Part shown: one piece after another, positions 61,470 through 64,000 of the stretch | Layout: each line of letters opens with the position of its first letter | How positions within the stretch are numbered: the first letter of the stretch is position 1 | DNA from: Microlunatus elymi | GTDB taxonomy: Bacteria; Actinomycetota; Actinomycetes; Propionibacteriales; Propionibacteriaceae | Length of the DNA: 64,000 nt | Reading direction: 5' to 3' | Assembly (NCBI RefSeq): GCF_007362775.1 | Contig: NZ_CP041692.1 | Coordinates: 4,774,001 to 4,838,000 of the forward strand | Notes under the pieces: generated by a model | Databases searched by the model: none | What the model saw: only the letters and a program-made list of their open reading frames with translations | Told to the model about the DNA's origin: nothing | Made by a program: the position numbers and the translations under genes

Positions 61470-64000
61470 GTGGACAGTGATCCGGTAGCAACCACCATCA
61501 GCCGGGCGAAGCTGCAACCGCCGGCGTTGACGAACGGTTTCGTTCGGCGACAACGCCTGCACGTCCTCATCGATGAAGCGGTGACCGGACCGCTGACCCT
61601 GGTGATCGCGCCGGCCGGTTCGGGGAAGACGTCGTTGCTGTCGAGTTGGGCCGCCGAACACAGCCGATCCACCGCGTGGCTGTCACTGGACACCGCGGAT
61701 CGAGATCCGGTCCAGCTCTGGACCGGCGTCATCGCCGCCCTGGACAGCATCGCACCGGGCTACGGTTCCGGCGCGCTGGCACTGCTCCGGCACCCGGGTG
61801 AACACTTCGAGGTCGTACAGGACCTGCTCAACGAGCTGTACGGCGAAGACCACGAGCCTGCGGTGTTGGTGATCGAGGACGTCCACCTCGTCGATGACAC
61901 CCGGGAAACCGCCGAGTCGCTGGCCGCATTCGTCCAGGCGCTGCCGCCGTGGCTGCGGGTCGTGTTGACCTCGCGGCGGAAGGCCCGGCTGCCGGTCGAC
62001 CGGCTTCGGGTACGAGGGCAGCTGCGCGAGCTGCACTTCGCCGAGTTGCGTTTCTCCCACGGTGAGGCCAAGGACATGCTCACCAAGATCGCCCCCGCGA
62101 TGCCGGAGGAGGAGATGGCCTCGGCGGTACGACGGGCCGGCGGCTGGGCGGCGAGCATTCGACTTGCCGCGTTGGCCTGGCGTGAGGGCGCTGCCAGGCC
62201 CGACGCGCAGCAGGACGAGCCCTACGACTTCCTCATGCATGTCGACTACCTGTGGCACGAGCTCCTGGAAGGTGAGGACCCGGAGTTGGTGCAGACGCTG
62301 GTCGCGGTGTCGATCGTCGAACGGGTCAACGCGAGCCTGGCTACCGCGTTGACCGGTCGGGACAACGCTGCGGCGATCCTGGCCCGGGCGGAGGCGCACG
62401 GTCAGTTCGTCACCCGGCTCTCCTCGCCCGGCTGGTACGCCGTACACAGACTGGTCGCAGACCTGCTGACCGCCGAGTTGGAGGGGCGGTCGCCGGAACG
62501 ACTTCACGAGCTGCACCGGCTGGCCGGCCGGTGGTTCGAGCAGCACGACGAGATCTCGATGGCGCTCACGCACTGGCTGAAGGGAGACCGGCCGCGAGAA
62601 GCACTCCGGCTGATCGCCGACCAGAACGCCGCCCTGTACGACAGCGGGCGCGAGTCGGTGATCGCCGGCACGCTGGCCCAGATCCCGATCGAGATCGCCA
62701 CCGCGGACCTGACCTCGATGACCCGATACGCCTGGTGCCATCTTCTCGTCGACCGGCGGAAGTTCCTGACCTTGGTCGACCAGCTGATCCAGTGGGCCGA
62801 GGACGCTTCCGATCCTTCCCGACGCGACATCAGCGAGATCGAACGCTCACGGATCGACATCCTGGCGGCGATCGCGCACACGGTCCGTGGCGACTGGCTT
62901 CGGGGCGGTCAGGAGGCACGCCACGCGTTGTCGGAGTTGGGTCCGCGCTGGCCGCAGGACGGACTCGGCCGGTTCGGCTGGAACATGGTCGCCCGCGAGA
63001 TCGCCCTGAGCGAGCGATGGGACGACAGCGTCGCCGAGGTGCGAGAGATGATGCAGCTGCTCAGCCTGGACCCGGAGCGCCGGGTCGCCTTCGAGGCGAC
63101 ACGCGCTCTCGGGGAGGCGTTGTCCGGTCATCCGGTGGACGCGCTCAGGGTGAGCGCCGGGATCCGGCGGCTCTCGGATTCCAACAACATGACGATCCTG
63201 CGCGCCGAGTCGTCGATCGCCGATGCGGTGGCCAGCCGCGAGTTGGGCGATCGGTCGCGCGCGATCAGGCTCCTGCAAGAGCTTGACGAGACCGCGGTCG
63301 GTCCGGCCGAGTACACCAAGCTGCTGGCCAAGATCGAGTTGAGCCTGGCCAACCTGGACGCCGGTGATCTTGATCGGGCCTGGGCGCTGTTCGACGATGC
63401 AGAGGACTTCATGCACAACCGGCTCGACGGCCCTGGTGCGCATGACTGGTTGGCCCGGGCCGGCAGCCTGCTGGCACTCGCGTCCGGGGATGCCGAGCAG
63501 GCGTCGACCTGGGCGGAGCGGATCGGCGATCCGTTCTGGGCCGGGTACTCCTCGGCCCGCATCCTGATCGCGTCGGGTGAGCGGGCACAGGCGGCCCGGC
63601 TGCTCGGTGAGCTGTCGCCTCGGTGCGTCCGCCACTCCGTCCTGCACCGCCTGTTGCTGGCCCGGGCGACAACGTCGTCGGAGGAGTCGCTGGAGCACGT
63701 CGTTGCCGCGGTCGAGCTAGCAACCCAGAACGGACTGCTGCAGACCATCGCCTCGGAGGGCCCGCAGGCCGTCGCCCTGATCGAACGTGCCGCCTGGCGG
63801 GCCCCGCGGACCTGGCTCAATCGATTGCGTCGGGCGGCAACCCCGGATCTGGAGCAACGGGCTCGTGACATGCCGGGCTTGGTGGAGTCGCTCACCGAAC
63901 GAGAGCGGGACGTCCTGCGACTGCTGCCGAGCCGGCTGACCTTGCGGGAGATCGCCGACGAGCTCTACATCTCGGTGAACACGCTGAAATTCCACCTCAA
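61470..64000 (+). CDS. MalT-like LuxR-family regulator (incomplete at window edge)
   Basis: At least 843 codons, running out of the window. The N-terminal STAND-type ATPase has Walker A APAGSGKTS (about residue 49) and Walker B VLVIEDVHLVDD, followed by a TPR-like helical middle (about 270-770). The start of the LuxR helix-turn-helix is seen just before the end (LTERERDVLRLLPSRLTLREIADELYISVNTLKFHLK in two parts, 63895-64000). GTG 61470 is the likely start; only a weak GAGAG precedes it. Ligand unknown. The last ~20 residues lie outside the window. Confidence 0.88.
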   Translation, partial: MDSDPVATTISRAKLQPPALTNGFVRRQRLHVLIDEAVTGPLTLVIAPAGSGKTSLLSSWAAEHSRSTAWLSLDTADRDPVQLWTGVIAALDSIAPGYGSGALALLRHPGEHFEVVQDLLNELYGEDHEPAVLVIEDVHLVDDTRETAESLAAFVQALPPWLRVVLTSRRKARLPVDRLRVRGQLRELHFAELRFSHGEAKDMLTKIAPAMPEEEMASAVRRAGGWAASIRLAALAWREGAARPDAQQDEPYDFLMHVDYLWHELLEGEDPELVQTLVAVSIVERVNASLATALTGRDNAAAILARAEAHGQFVTRLSSPGWYAVHRLVADLLTAELEGRSPERLHELHRLAGRWFEQHDEISMALTHWLKGDRPREALRLIADQNAALYDSGRESVIAGTLAQIPIEIATADLTSMTRYAWCHLLVDRRKFLTLVDQLIQWAEDASDPSRRDISEIERSRIDILAAIAHTVRGDWLRGGQEARHALSELGPRWPQDGLGRFGWNMVAREIALSERWDDSVAEVREMMQLLSLDPERRVAFEATRALGEALSGHPVDALRVSAGIRRLSDSNNMTILRAESSIADAVASRELGDRSRAIRLLQELDETAVGPAEYTKLLAKIELSLANLDAGDLDRAWALFDDAEDFMHNRLDGPGAHDWLARAGSLLALASGDAEQASTWAERIGDPFWAGYSSARILIASGERAQAARLLGELSPRCVRHSVLHRLLLARATTSSEESLEHVVAAVELATQNGLLQTIASEGPQAVALIERAAWRAPRTWLNRLRRAATPDLEQRARDMPGLVESLTERERDVLRLLPSRLTLREIADELYISVNTLKFHL

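Overview
The window is GC-rich DNA of an actinobacterium. It carries the mycothiol synthase gene mshD, carD-ispD-ispF with an lpqE-like lipoprotein gene beside it, senX3-regX3-phoU-gpmA, a GlnR-type orphan regulator, an RNA-degradosome-type polyphosphate kinase with a MutT1-type Nudix/phosphatase, and a GH65 phosphorylase with its beta-phosphoglucomutase. Several blocks follow the gene neighbourhoods I recall from Mycobacterium tuberculosis (Rv3581c-Rv3584, Rv0487-Rv0491, Rv0813c-Rv0819). The overall set suggests a Microlunatus-like member of the Propionibacteriales, but that placement is inference. There are no rRNA or tRNA genes, CRISPR arrays, prophage or recognisable insertion sequences.

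Layout. 0-8.2 kb: PheS-related ligase, DUF2207 membrane protein, zinc metalloprotease, ispF/ispD/carD, lpqE-like lipoprotein, prs. 8.2-10.5 kb: small oxidoreductase, APH-like kinase, a ParDE toxin-antitoxin pair with its own operator. 10.6-20.5 kb: RegX3/SenX3 and divergent PhoU behind a three-unit PHO box, gpmA, an SDR, membrane proteins, an MFS carrier, YbjN protein, a solute-binding lipoprotein. 20.5-30.4 kb: GTPase, a nuclease-like gene between repeats, LigD polymerase, PEBP, an ABC-2 exporter, typA, an L,D-transpeptidase, an XRE regulator with a palindromic operator. 30.5-43.7 kb: GH65 operon, a second nuclease-like gene between repeats, a frameshifted DUF2332 gene, ygfZ, FABP-like, GNAT, ketopantoate-reductase-like, dtd, a disulfide-less flavoprotein, and sulfur-transfer genes. 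43.7-52.1 kb: GlnR, IclR, then a LacI-controlled sugar locus with a fused Gfo/Idh/MocA-aldo/keto reductase and a divergent ABC importer. 52.1-64 kb: an MFS pump with a TetR regulator, mshD, ppk, mutT1-like gene, a frameshifted PLDc_N gene and a MalT-like LuxR regulator cut by the window edge.

The most unusual structure is a repeat-gene-repeat unit seen twice. A gene for a DUF559/Vsr-like nuclease-fold protein (33972-34958; an internally deleted relative at 21858-22454) is bracketed by directly repeated imperfect palindromes of 60-75 nt. The palindromes at the two loci have different complementary ends but share a central core. They lie in the same orientation relative to the gene, and each gene's 5' end carries TGTGGATAA. 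A further solo copy lies at 36206. The layout resembles a REP/RAYT-like or MITE-producing element built on a different enzyme and deserves testing. Other palindromic elements (37297, 41641, 55732) and the CTTCGACAGGCTCAGG-type repeats, two of them inside coding sequence, show that the genome is rich in small dispersed repeats.

Regulatory logic that can be read directly includes the PHO box between senX3 and phoU, a weaker one before ppk, near-identical 15-bp sites before the TetR gene and the MFS pump gene, a 22-bp LacI-type palindrome between the divergent sugar genes, and an intrinsic-terminator-like hairpin in the glnR leader.
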